From Branchiostoma belcheri (lineage: Eukaryota > Chordata > Leptocardii > Amphioxiformes > Branchiostomatidae): 64,000 nucleotides of DNA. This document shows, piece by piece, positions 9,990 to 19,163 of this stretch. A program made the translations under genes and the position numbers. The notes beneath the pieces are model-generated. The model saw only the letters and a program-made list of their open reading frames with translations. It made no database searches and had not been told where the DNA came from. Position 1 is the stretch's first letter, and the number at the start of each line of letters is the position of its first letter. The DNA lies in contig NW_017803291.1 in the NCBI RefSeq assembly GCF_001625305.1, positions 150,619-214,618 of the forward strand, given 5' to 3'.

Positions 9990-10758
9990 TACCTCCATGA
10001 AATATGATCTTGATATGTAAATATAAATTTCTTCTTTAATTGTGCAAATGACCTCTGCATTAACATGATATATGCATCGTGATGTATGTTAACTTTTGAT
10101 TAACTTACAGATGTCCCAAGTATGACATTCTCATCATTCACCATTACGAAATCATAGAATTTTCGCATTAATTATGCAAATTAGGTCATCATTTGCATAA
10201 TTAGTTTCTGTCGAAGTTCCGCCTGCCATAGGTTACATACATTACATGTATGTAAGTTAGTATAATGTAAAACACTGTAATTATAGAATTTCCTCATTAA
10301 TTATGCAAATAAAGTCCTCATTTGCATAATTTGCATTTAATTGTGTACATATCTCAGCTACCTACACACCAAAAATAATGAAAATATGTTGTTCCTGTCT
10401 GGACTTATTGGCTTTTAAACATTTCGCCAGAAAGTGCCCTGCAGTTCCAGAACAGCCGCTAGGGGGCCCAAACTCATCTGACTTCCTCCAAAGCACGAGA
10501 GCTACATTCCATCAAAATTTCATGACCCTAGCATGTCCAGATCGCGAGATATCAAAACCGGAAGTTGCGCTGCAGTACCAAGGGAAGCCTCTAGGGGGAC
10601 AAAAATCTCATCATTTCCAGTTTTCGTCACTCCCTACCAACACACCAAGTATGAAACCAATCCATCCAGGCGTTCTTGAGTTATCTTGTTGACCAACAGA
10701 CAGACGGACAGATAAACGCAACTGAAAATATAACCTCCATGACACATTTCATGGAGGT
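9990..10758. mobile_element. Foldback MITE with ACCTCCATGAAAT termini
   Basis: The left end ACCTCCATGAAAT and right end ATTTCATGGAGGT are inverted copies. The right end is itself a 10-bp-arm hairpin (10733-10758). Inside are two copies about 130 bp apart (near 10154 and 10284) of a block with palindromic ATTATGCAAAT / ATTTGCATAAT motifs, followed by a (CAGA/GACG)-like run near 10694. A 104-residue open frame inside is not protein-like. Target duplication is unclear. Unclassified non-autonomous DNA element. Confidence 0.6.
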
Positions 10759-10762
10759 AATA

Positions 10763-11386
10763 ATGTTTATTGTACACATTATCTCACGCCTGTTTCAAAA
10801 TCCCTGCTTCCGATCACTTAGTTCTTCGCGTTCGAAACAATGATGCAATCTCGCTACGGGGGAAACATCGCGAGACCCCGCGAGAATGGGCATAATGGCG
10901 GCGGACGTAACCGCTACATAAATTACGACAAATATCTCGTAATAACAACACAATAAAGCATGCCACGAATAAACAAATCACTCTCACATGGTCTTCATGA
11001 TGTGTTTTATTAAATATTAGTCAGCAAATGGTACATATTGGGGGATATAACAAAACTAGAGCCTGAAGTCGCCGTCTTGGCACGACTCAGGTCATCAACG
11101 ATCTGCAATTTAAGTTCATCTTGTCTACACTTAGTTACAAATATTTATCAAGTCTATCAAATCAGAAACAACAAAAAAATACATACATACATTCAATGCA
11201 TCCTCTAATACATGTCTTTACCTCTTTTGTATACAATAAACCAGCTGATACAAATCAATGAAATTAATTATGAAAACAGATTATATCACTTAATCACCTT
11301 AGAGATTTTTAATGATCCTAGGAAACAATTTTACGTGGAATAGGTACATTATTATTAAGAATTTTTTTACTGTCCAAAAATTACAG
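10763..11386. other. Unassigned; one CpG-rich patch
   Basis: 10840-10910 is locally CpG-rich (CGCGAGACCCCGCGAG) and includes AATGGCGGCGG. It could be a promoter-like relic, but no gene start was matched to it. The rest is AT-rich and featureless. Confidence 0.4.
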
Positions 11387-11670
11387 CCCATAACACTAGT
11401 GAAAATCACAAGTGCACGCAAACCAAGCTCGGAGGCCAGCTCCTCTACTGTAAGAAGAAGGACAAGTGAACTACAGCAGGCACGTGCAGCAGCTAGTGGT
11501 GGGGAGGAGCAAGCCCAGCTTGTAATGGAACTCCGGGCCATCACGAGACAGGACCTGGCGCGAACACTGCAGGAGCTTAGCTTGGACACCATCCGCATCC
11601 CATCAGGTCACCTGTTATCAGCCATCACCGACATTGGCTTGACCTGTAGCCAAGCAAGGAAATGGAGAAG
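11387..11670 (+). pseudogene. GLSGA-family gene, exon a (N-terminal region)
   Basis: Between an acceptor (aaaaattacag) and a possible donor (GAAG then gttcg) the frame encodes a Ser/Arg-rich linker and a charged helix (RRRTSELQQARAAASGGEEQ). It then reads LRAITRQDLARTLQELSLDT and GLTCSQARKWRR. This begins a series of exons with consistent splice signals to about 16 kb that I recognise as a repeatedly copied, uncharacterised invertebrate protein family. Function unknown; transposon origin is inferred from copy number in this window. Confidence 0.5.
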
Positions 11671-11897
11671 GTTCGTGTTACATAATACCAACATATCTTT
11701 AGATAAGGTATGTTCTATGCCATTCGAATCATTCAGACATACCACAAATTCTTTAGGCTAATAGAGTGATCAGCTCTAGGCTACGTACAATGTTGTAAAT
11801 CAATAACTGTTCAAATAATGTTACTGTGTCCCTTCTGCAAAATTTATGTATGAGGACATGTAGCATGTGCTTATAAGAAAAAATGTTGGTCACACAG

Positions 11898-12109
11898 ATG
11901 GATGAAGGGCTACAACATTGTTGTTGAAAGTGAGCGAAAGTCGAGGGCCGTCGCAGCAGATCTGCTAAAAAACCAAGAGGTTGAGGCAGAACTGCTCCCC
12001 CTTGTCATAGGGAGGAAGAGTGAAAAGTGGTGGCACTTCGGCCATATGCCAGGGTACTGAACCTGGAGCTGTCTGTCAGAGACACCATAGACAAGATTGA
12101 CACTGCTGC
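11898..12109 (+). pseudogene. GLSGA-family gene, exon b
   Basis: An acceptor (gtcacacag) opens WMKGYNIVVESERKSRAVAA. The second half (VLNLELSVRDTIDKIDTA) lies one base out of frame, and a donor (gtgagt) ends the exon. The frameshift lies near 12040, so this copy is probably dead. It continues to exon c at 12336. Confidence 0.5.
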
Positions 12110-12335
12110 GTGAGTAAAGAGATTAATATTACTAGTAGTAATCCTTGCTGAAAATAATACAAGAAATTAGTAAAGGCATGGACAAAGCAATCAACATATA
12201 GAGGTAGCCCCATGGAATATATGAGAGCATATATGGCAAGGTTGGGAAAAAAATATATGAATAAAGTTGCATTAGAAATACATTATATTATTTCTGCAAA
12301 CCTGCATCATATTGTTATAACTATTCTGTTGACAG

Positions 12336-12568
12336 ACATCTAACATGGCACGAAGGAAAGATACCTGCTACTGAAGTATGGATAAAGGTGCTAGGTGATC
12401 ACGTTGGGGATCTATTCAAAATGGGATATCAAGTTCTCAATCAGAGCCACCCAACTCCTCAACCACAGTGTTCTGCACATTTAAGGCGAAGGATTACCGT
12501 GAGAACTTAACTGCAGCCACTGATACTCTCTGTGCTGAGGTAGCAGCATTACAAGGGTCAACATGGAG
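12336..12568 (+). pseudogene. GLSGA-family gene, exon c (GD..G..FK motif)
   Basis: After gttgacag the frame reads LTWHEGKIPATEVWIKVLGD, then HVGDLFKMGYQVLN. A second frame continues VFCTFKAKDYRENLTAATDT to a donor (GGAG then gtaaat). The core matches the minus-strand exon at 62532 (MGGDQGGGSFKLAFQVL), so both belong to one family with a conserved K..GD.GG..FK...Q(V) signature. A frame change near 12470 breaks this copy. Confidence 0.55.
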
Positions 12569-12991
12569 GTAAATTACATAAAATATAAAATTGTATAACT
12601 CTTATGTTCAATAGAAGGTTTGTAATTCTTTTCTTAGACCATCTCAGTAATGTTAAATCAATTTTCTCCCTTCCAGCCTAATTAACTGCTGCCCTGACTT
12701 TCATGTGTAGTTCACAACTTCCTGATGTTTTTTTCTCTGAAATTGATGACATGTTTTGATGATGCATCTTGATAAGATACAATCTGACCAGATCAATTTC
12801 ACATATACCTTATCCAATGGGGAAAATCTGAAAATTCCGGTCAAAGGTGGTTGCTATGTGTTGCTAGGGGAGCCAACACCCATTTTCATTGGGGTCTTAG
12901 AAAATGATTTAACATTACTGAGAAAATAACTATTGTTAGCTATAAGAAGAGAATGTGCTTATATTAATCAAAGGTTTTCCTTCATCTTCAG

Positions 12992-13083
12992 TTCCCCAGA
13001 TGACAGTGAGTTTCAGCTCCGGATTTTCGTGGCTGGAGACTACGCCATGTTGTCAGCATGGTATGGACTGTCAGGAGCCTGTG
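12992..13083 (+). pseudogene. GLSGA-family gene, exon d (DYAMLSAWYGLSGACG)
   Basis: This exon, between tcttcag and gtaagag, reads QLRIFVAGDYAMLSAWYGLS then GACG. It is the motif for which I name the family. The pattern GDY..L...YGLSGA.G followed in the next exon by PCLWC looks like a structural or metal-binding core. No disruption in this exon. Confidence 0.55.
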
Positions 13084-13487
13084 GTAAGAGTGCAAATCAG
13101 TTTGTGAAAATAACGCAAAAATATTGAGAAATGCTACGAGAAAATGCTGTATACAAGCCATACGAGTATGCAATAACTATAAATTTTGGCTTATGGGTGC
13201 AATAAAGTGATTGTTTAAGGGCTAAAATATGCATCTTTTGTCCTGCTTTGGGGGAAATGGAAGTAATTTGAACAATATTATCATTTAACGACTGAAACCA
13301 TCTGTAGCTTTCATTTACTTACAACTACTTACAAGCTACAAAACAATTGTGTAGCACTTCTCACCACTTCCTAACCCCAAACAAAACTCAGAGCCAACGA
13401 TAGACTGCTATTGCACACTATAGATGGAGACAATTAATATGCCCACTGACTTTCCTCATGTAACAAGTTGCCTCCTGTTGCAAACAG

Positions 13488-13696
13488 GCACATACCCTTG
13501 CTTATGGTGCGAACAGCCAAAAGCAGGTATGAAGGGTGGACAAGGGCCAGGAGACACGGCACCCCCTAAGTGGACACTTGAATCACTCGCCAACAACTTG
13601 CAACAATTCCAGAATCAAGGCCATGGCGACATCCGGAAAGCGAAACACTTCAAGAATGTCATAAGCAGCCATATGCTGGTTGTGCCCATTGAACAG
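13488..13696 (+). pseudogene. GLSGA-family gene, exon e (GTYPCLWC zinc-like motif)
   Basis: Acceptor caaacag and donor gtaaggt bound GTYPCLWCEQPKAG, then TLESLANNLQQFQN, then KAKHFKNVISS and VVPIEQV. The C-x2-C adjacent to the preceding GLSGACG suggests a zinc site. No defect was noticed in this exon. Confidence 0.55.
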
Positions 13697-13813
13697 GTAA
13701 GGTAGCTTTTTTTTAAAAATGTGTTACAGTAATATCTGTACACTTTCCAACACCAGATGTTTTCATACAACACCTATTCCTTAATCTAGCAAACTGCTTA
13801 TCTTTCACCTCAG

Positions 13814-14047
13814 GTATGCATCCCTACCCTGCACATCAGCCTAGGGATCTTTCACAAAATGTTCCACATGCTTGAAAAGGATCTGCATGACTTAGACATG
13901 TTGATGGCTACACACCTGGCAAGAGTCCAACTGGCTGATCCGGAGGTGGACAGCACGGAGCTGCTCATGCATCCGGACCTCTACACCCTGGACCGGTACG
14001 TGGAGTCTGTGGAACAAGAGAAATTGAAGAGGCGATTGAAGAGGTAG
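13814..14047 (+). pseudogene. GLSGA-family gene, exon f (LHISLGIFHKMFHMLEKD)
   Basis: Following acceptor cacctcag the frame reads VCIPTLHISLGIFHKMFHML, then EKDLHDLDMLMA and an acidic helix-rich stretch, stopping at 14045-14047. In a second frame the sequence continues Glu-rich (EEAIEEVAEEMTELEEEG) to about 14100, suggesting a frameshift near the stop. Predicted coiled coil. Confidence 0.5.
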
Positions 14048-14401
14048 CGGAGGAGATGACAGAGCTAGAAGAAGAAGGGGTAAACCTACAGGAAAACCAG
14101 TTTAAAGCCACCAGCGCTTGTCGACATGATCGACGAGCGTGTAGGGCACCAGCCTACCTTATGGATTACGAATAAATGATAAAGTCTATTTCATCGTTAC
14201 GTCGGAGAAGGTTACTCAAGGAATTTACATTTAGCGACCGACTGCCACTGATGGTAGTATCATACCGCCTTTAGGTAGTATTATATCTATTTTTTAAATG
14301 TTTGATTGCAGTCTTGTCTGTCCTTTAATGCGATTTAATAAAACAAAAATGTACATGTTTGTAACTGTGCCATGACTATGTGTGCCTTCTGACCCCTTCA
14401 G

Positions 14402-14537
14402 GTGAAAACACGCCACCACCACGCCATCTGCCGGAGCTGCTACAGGACCCACTGGTGCCTCAGGGATGACTGCACCTTATGCGTACACTTCATGGGACAC
14501 CCGTTGGCCAGGAAGGATAAGCCACCTACACCGATGA
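14402..14537 (+). pseudogene. GLSGA-family gene, Cys/His-rich exon g
   Basis: Between ccccttcag and a donor (gatga then gtatgt) the frame reads TRHHHAICRSCYRTHWCLRD, then DCTLCVHFMGHPLA. The array C-x2-C-x5-C-x4-C-x2-C plus His suggests a zinc-binding module. Splice phase agrees with being a downstream exon of the same gene. Confidence 0.45.
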
Positions 14538-15148
14538 GTATGTAACATTCTTTCTGCTTGCTCAACAGGATTTGTTACATTCCCTGCTATAGATGACCTT
14601 AGACCTTAGAACAAATAGTATAAGTTGACTCATCTATTGCCTTGTACGTAGGTTAATTTTATTGTATACCCACGTATCTGTCTGAATGTCTATATGTAGT
14701 TTAGGACCTTACGAAACTTGCTGTACTTTTGTTGTGTCAATTAAGTTTTAAAATATCTCAATATCTAGGGCCAGTATTTTAAATGAGTTGTTACTAGACC
14801 GGTGTTCCAGCCAACATGCATATTTCTGTTATTTAAGGAACAAAGTATTTTAGTATATTGTACGTACTTCATGGAAACAACATTCATTTTTCAGAATGAC
14901 TTATTTCAGAATTATATGATTTAGACTGAATAAAAAACTTTAAAAAATGAAGAAAAATGGCTAATACGAACACAAAGGGTGCAAAGTCAGAGGAAAGATA
15001 TGGAAGCAGAGGGGGTAAAGGTGATGGAAGCAGCGGAGGTAAACGTTTTCACACGCAAAATTTTCATGAACAGAAAAACCCAACTCGGTTTAACTTTGGA
15101 CTTACAAGATGGTGAATGTGATGTCTGATGTTTTCTCCGGCTTCCAAA
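14538..15148. other. Unassigned, AT-rich (probable intron)
   Basis: No coding signal or repeat recognised. Confidence 0.5.
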
Positions 15149-15214
15149 GTACTGCTCTGCGACTTTCACAGGGAGAAGGCGTGGGTAAAATGGGTGCACA
15201 AGGGAACTAATGGA
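15149..15214 (+). pseudogene. MULE-like transposase exon (CDFHREKAW)
   Basis: The frame VLLCDFHREKAWVKWV, ending at a gtaagc donor, matches a conserved block following the second catalytic Asp in MULE-type transposases (C.FH...AW.RW). A second copy is at 43022-43096. It is out of order with respect to the other MULE exons here, so it is an isolated relic. Confidence 0.45.
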
Positions 15215-15783
15215 GTAAGCCATGACCAAGCAATATTAAAAATCCCACTTCAAGTTCAACTCAGAGACGCCTGCAGCCTGTTAGGATTTAAATGGCCACA
15301 CTAAAAGAAGCATTTCAAATTGCGTATTAAATGGAAGGATAAATTTTCCTAGCATCTTAGCTCAAGTACAACTAGATTAAGAAAGAAATCGTCAGACACA
15401 GCCCTCTGCTAACCGACAGCACACTCGTCCAGTCCCTTCACCACAAATAAAAGACGTACATCTTCCCCATTAGCGTTCACTTGCCAACCTACAATCGATG
15501 GAAGAGAGCAATGCCTGTGTCCATATTTCTCTTTGTAAACAGCCTTTCTTCAACCATGTGCAATAATATTCTGAGATAGATAGCTGTGGCTGTGCAATCA
15601 ATGAGAGAGCAATTTTTATGATTCATTCCATGACTCATTTATTGTCTTGTACGCAGCGTAATATTGCTCTGCAATAACTGAATAGGAAAAAATAAATCTC
15701 CAGGAACCAAAATTCTATGTGCATTCCTGGCAGTACGTAAAAAAAATACCTCCTGTTAGCTGCAAATCACGCTATTAGAAAAG
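15215..15783. other. Unassigned
   Basis: Nothing recognised on either strand. Confidence 0.5.
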
Positions 15784-15865
15784 GCGAATTACCAGTGTCA
15801 CAGAAACAAGATGTGATTCATTTTTAAATGAATCACATCTTGTTTCTGTGACACTGGTAATTCGC
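15784..15865. repeat. Perfect 40-bp inverted repeat with 2-base centre
   Basis: From GCGAATTACCAGTGTCACAG to CTGTGACACTGGTAATTCGC the two 40-base arms are exact reverse complements, separated by TT. It is either a recently formed palindrome, a foldback product or an assembly artefact. It sits between transposon exon fragments and encodes nothing. Confidence 0.9.
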
Positions 15866-16009
15866 TGTATAGCGACCTAAGAAAACTAAGTGTGTTCCAT
15901 TTTCGCTCAATATACCTTGTAACAGACTATGCCCTTTGTGCAATACCCACCAAGCGATGACTAGTGATATCTAAGTTACATGTACTGAATCATATTATTG
16001 ATGTGTTAG

Positions 16010-16110
16010 GTGTGCGCGTGGTTGAAGGTGCCCACGACAACCTAAAGGTCGTAAACAAACTGTACCAAGACAAGGCGCACATCCACGCGGCCATGAAGCA
16101 GAACGATTGA
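16010..16110 (+). pseudogene. Possible exon of the GLSGA-family locus
   Basis: After acceptor gatgtgttag the frame reads RVVEGAHDNLKVVNKLYQDK, then AHIHAAMKQND and a stop. It looks coding (amphipathic, no early stops), but I do not recognise it. Placed here by position and splice acceptor only. Confidence 0.3.
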
Positions 16111-16511
16111 ATGTAAAACCCAAGACGAACATTTTTTTTAAATCGGTAAGGATGTTTTGCACGTTCCTATTTTTGCAAAACAGGTGTGCAAAATGTGTTT
16201 GCTCTTTGCCACTTAAGCAACAGCAAAATACCACTTTTTATATAGTCTGTGCTTATAAGCCTTTATTAAAAACATCGTTTTTCTCAGAAAATGGACTCCA
16301 TTTGATCAACTTCGTCCAGTTTTGCGTCTAACTCTTCTCCCTCTGATCATGACTTCTTCCAACTCTGGTTCTTTCTCTCAAGCACTGGAGGACAATCTTC
16401 TAACCATTGTGGTGAGGACAAAGATCCCTGATTACTCAGAATGTCTGACAGAGACGAATAAATAGAAAAAAAAATAGAACAAATATAAAAAAAAAATCAT
16501 GTCTATTTTAG

Positions 16512-16625
16512 ATGCTGTCAGCACTGCCGTCAGACAGGATGCAAAGGACAATGATGAAGCACTGCCATGGGAAGAGAGGACGATCAAAAACTTCATGACC
16601 TTCTACGCGGGACAATCCAACTACT
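16512..16625 (+). pseudogene. Possible exon, unrecognised
   Basis: After acceptor ctattttag the frame reads DAVSTAVRQDAKDNDEALPW, then EERTIKNFMTFYAGQ, and stops. Coding-like composition, no known family. 16630-17160 holds nothing recognised. Confidence 0.25.
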
Positions 16626-17162
16626 AGTACCGTGGTTTAAGGAGCAACCAGAGACAGTAGTAGAACTGAGATCATTATATCAATTTAGTCTTGGACGATT
16701 TGAAGAATACGATGAGGACATAAGTTTAGGACTGGCGTTTACAGCTATGAGGCTCTGATGCAACTAACCTTACTGAAATTATGTAATTCAATGATGATTT
16801 ATAATACTTCTCCATTTTTCTTCCGCAAGAACTCCGAAAATAACAGTCGTTATGGGCCACAGCACTTGTTTTATTTTTAAGGTAAACCATAGTCTAGGTA
16901 CGTAGCAGTATATAAAGGAAAAGATTAAAACTTATGACAAACAATGGAACAGGAGGAATACAGTTATGTATTGTTTGCAGAAACAGTATAGTTGACTCAG
17001 CGATCGTCTGCGTTCTGTACGATTTGGTATTAGAACTTTCCGTTTGGTGGTACCTTGGCTACAATATTTACAGAACATAAAGAAGTATCTTTTGTGGACC
17101 GAATTTTGACAAGTTTCAGCGTGTCCTTTGCGTGCCCTCGACAAGGGTTGGAAAAGTGAAAC

Positions 17163-17866
17163 ATGGCCACAGCAGCGGAACTTCCTGTTGTTTTGCTTTT
17201 CTCCGACTCCATTTGCAAGTATGTAGCTAACCATGTTCCACCATCAGCACCTTTTCAACTGTATGTACATGCAAACCGTGGTGCAAGACTTGGCATCAGC
17301 AAGAGTTGCTGATGTTGCTCAAGATATTGTACGTAATCGAAATCGAAAGGCTTTGGTGTACCAGATGTCGTGTTCATACATGTTGGCACAAACAACCTGT
17401 CCACAGGCATAAGTCTGCAGGAAGTCATGGGGGACTTTGCCAAACTGATTGGTAATGCAAAAGAGTGCTTTCCTGCATCCTGTATTGTGGTATCTAGCAT
17501 TTTACCAAGACTAGACTCAAGATACAAAGATGATAGACGCGTTGCTGTGAACGATGAGTTGGCTAAGATGTGTAATGCTGAAGGAGTTCACTACTGCAAC
17601 AATAGCTGCATCATTTAACAGGTCAATGTTATCAGTTCATTGCTTGCATTTGAGCGCACGTGGTAATGTTATATTTGCAAACCATGTGTGTCATTTTCTA
17701 CAGATCCACCGAACACATAGACAATTATAGTAGGCACGGCCTGAAATGCCCTCTATGTCTCGACTTCTTTGGGGTACATGGAAAGTGTTGTATACGTAGA
17801 GTGGCTGGAAAAATGTTTCTACCGTTACGCCTCCGCAGAGAGGCCGGTTCTCCTCTTGCAGAATAA
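17163..17866 (+). pseudogene. SGNH/GDSL-hydrolase-like gene, broken
   Basis: ATG at 17163 begins MATAAELPVVLLFSDSICKY. FSDSI matches block I of SGNH hydrolases (catalytic Ser). In another frame FIHVGTNNLSTGIS (17373) matches block III (G-x-N), and LHLSARGNVIFANHV (about 17655) matches block V (His). A Cys-rich tail follows (GLKCPLCLDFFGVHGKCCIR). Frame changes near 17310 and 17610 separate these blocks, so the gene is dead. SGNH esterase domains occur both in host genes and in ORF1 of some CR1/L2 LINEs. The Cys-rich tail would be odd for the latter, so origin is open. Confidence 0.55.
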
Positions 17867-18062
17867 ATAATCAGCAATGTCACACTAGAAAAGTCGCCAT
17901 TCATTTATTAATTTCATTTATTTGAAAGCAATAATCAACAAATGCAAATTAAAAAAACAGTGTGCAGGAGGGGGAAAGGAGCTGCAAGGCTTGTACAATC
18001 AAACACAATACGTCAAACTTAAAGCTAGAAAACTTACCATTCATCCCTTCATTTCATTTATT
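17867..18062 (-). repeat. LINE-like 3' tail fragment
   Basis: Read on the minus strand, the segment contains CAAGCCTTGCAGCTCC and ends in repeated CAAATAAATGAAAT, resembling a CR1-like 3' end with short terminal repeats. The motif ATTTCATTTATTTGAAAG occurs twice (about 17909 and 18050). No ORF remains. Confidence 0.35.
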
Positions 18063-18142
18063 TGAAAGGCAAATGTTTTATGGGGACAGCTAATCAGATC
18101 GTGGCATGTCGGAGTGCCCTGACCGCTTTTCTTTGTTCTCCA

Positions 18143-18211
18143 GGTCACCCATGGATATATAAGGCGACAAAGGGAAAAGAGAAGAACCCATCCACTGGCA
18201 GAAATGTTATG
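18143..18211 (+). pseudogene. Short exon-like fragment
   Basis: Between gttctccag and gtatgtg the frame reads HPWIYKATKGKEKNPSTGRN. It is unrecognised, but both splice signals are good. It may belong to the MULE relic at 18.9 kb. 18212-18920 shows only a weak duplicate (about 18625 and 18795, CCAATCCCAATAAGGGATAC-like). Confidence 0.25.
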
Positions 18212-18924
18212 GTATGTGCTTTTACGAATTGCCCTGGAAAATAGCTTACTGTCCTGTTTTATTATCTGTATCATACATATATGTACATGTTTCGGGTCCC
18301 GAAATACCCAAAATTGGAGCTGTGCACCCGATTTTTTTCTGTGGGTGTACTGGTGCACCTAAATATTTTTGTAGGTATTTTGTACATATCAAGTGTATAA
18401 TTATTTAATAGTATGCAGGATATTCTTGGTATCAGTGTTAGAAAAATATTTTTGTCGTAGTACATGTTTAGGATTTTGAAGTTAGCTCCCATTTCAGATT
18501 CAAGTTTAAAAGAAGAGCAGTAAGAACCTCAATTATTAGACTGACCCTGTTAACATTTTCCATGACTGCAGTCCAAAGTTCTGAGTTTCATAGAAAGAGA
18601 ATGATTGTAACATTGTTCCCTATCCCCAAAAGGGATGCTATCCACCTTCTACATTACTATATATGATTCCATGGATTTTCACAAATACTGATGGTAACAT
18701 TCATTATTCCCAACAGGGGACAATCTCTGCAACAAAGTATAGTTGATTGTACAAACTTCTGGGTTTGAGAAGTAAAGTTGACTGGTATTGTTGCCAATCC
18801 CAATAAGGGATACTATCTACCACTCCTGAACCTGTATGGCCATCAGATGACGCTACGTATCGTTCCTGCCGTTTTTCTGTTCCCCTATTCTTCCTCTGCG
18901 TACTTACAAATGTTTGCTATGCAG

Positions 18925-19077
18925 TTGTTGGCTTCTCCATCATACAACATGAGACGGCAGCAGACATCCAAGAAGCAATGGAAGTGTTCAGGGGCTGGAA
19001 CCCATCCTGGCGTCCGAGCCATTTTATGGTGGACTTTTCACAGGCTGAGATGAATGCCCTGGCAGAGGTGTTTCCAG
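18925..19077 (+). pseudogene. MULE-like transposase exon with second catalytic Asp
   Basis: Spliced between ctatgcag and gtaaaac, it encodes VVGFSIIQHETAADIQEAME, then VFRGWNPSWRP, then HFMVDFSQAEMNALAEVFP. HFMVDFS...A...VFPG is the block around the second DDE Asp of MULE-type transposases. This copy keeps the Asp; the related copy at 31.5 kb has Asn. The first-Asp exon is not present nearby. Confidence 0.55.
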
Positions 19078-19163
19078 GTAAAACTGTAGTAATGTAGTAT
19101 TGTTCATTTGTAATAGTAAGTAATCAATCGATCAGCATTACATAACATGAAATTTGGTATTAA

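Noticed and set aside
10378-10692. 104-residue plus frame
   Set aside because: It lies inside the foldback MITE and has no protein-like features.
11387-19077. A single gene joining GLSGA exons, the CDFHRE exon, the SGNH gene and the HFMVDFS exon
   Set aside because: The MULE exons are out of catalytic order and belong to another family. More likely independent relics.
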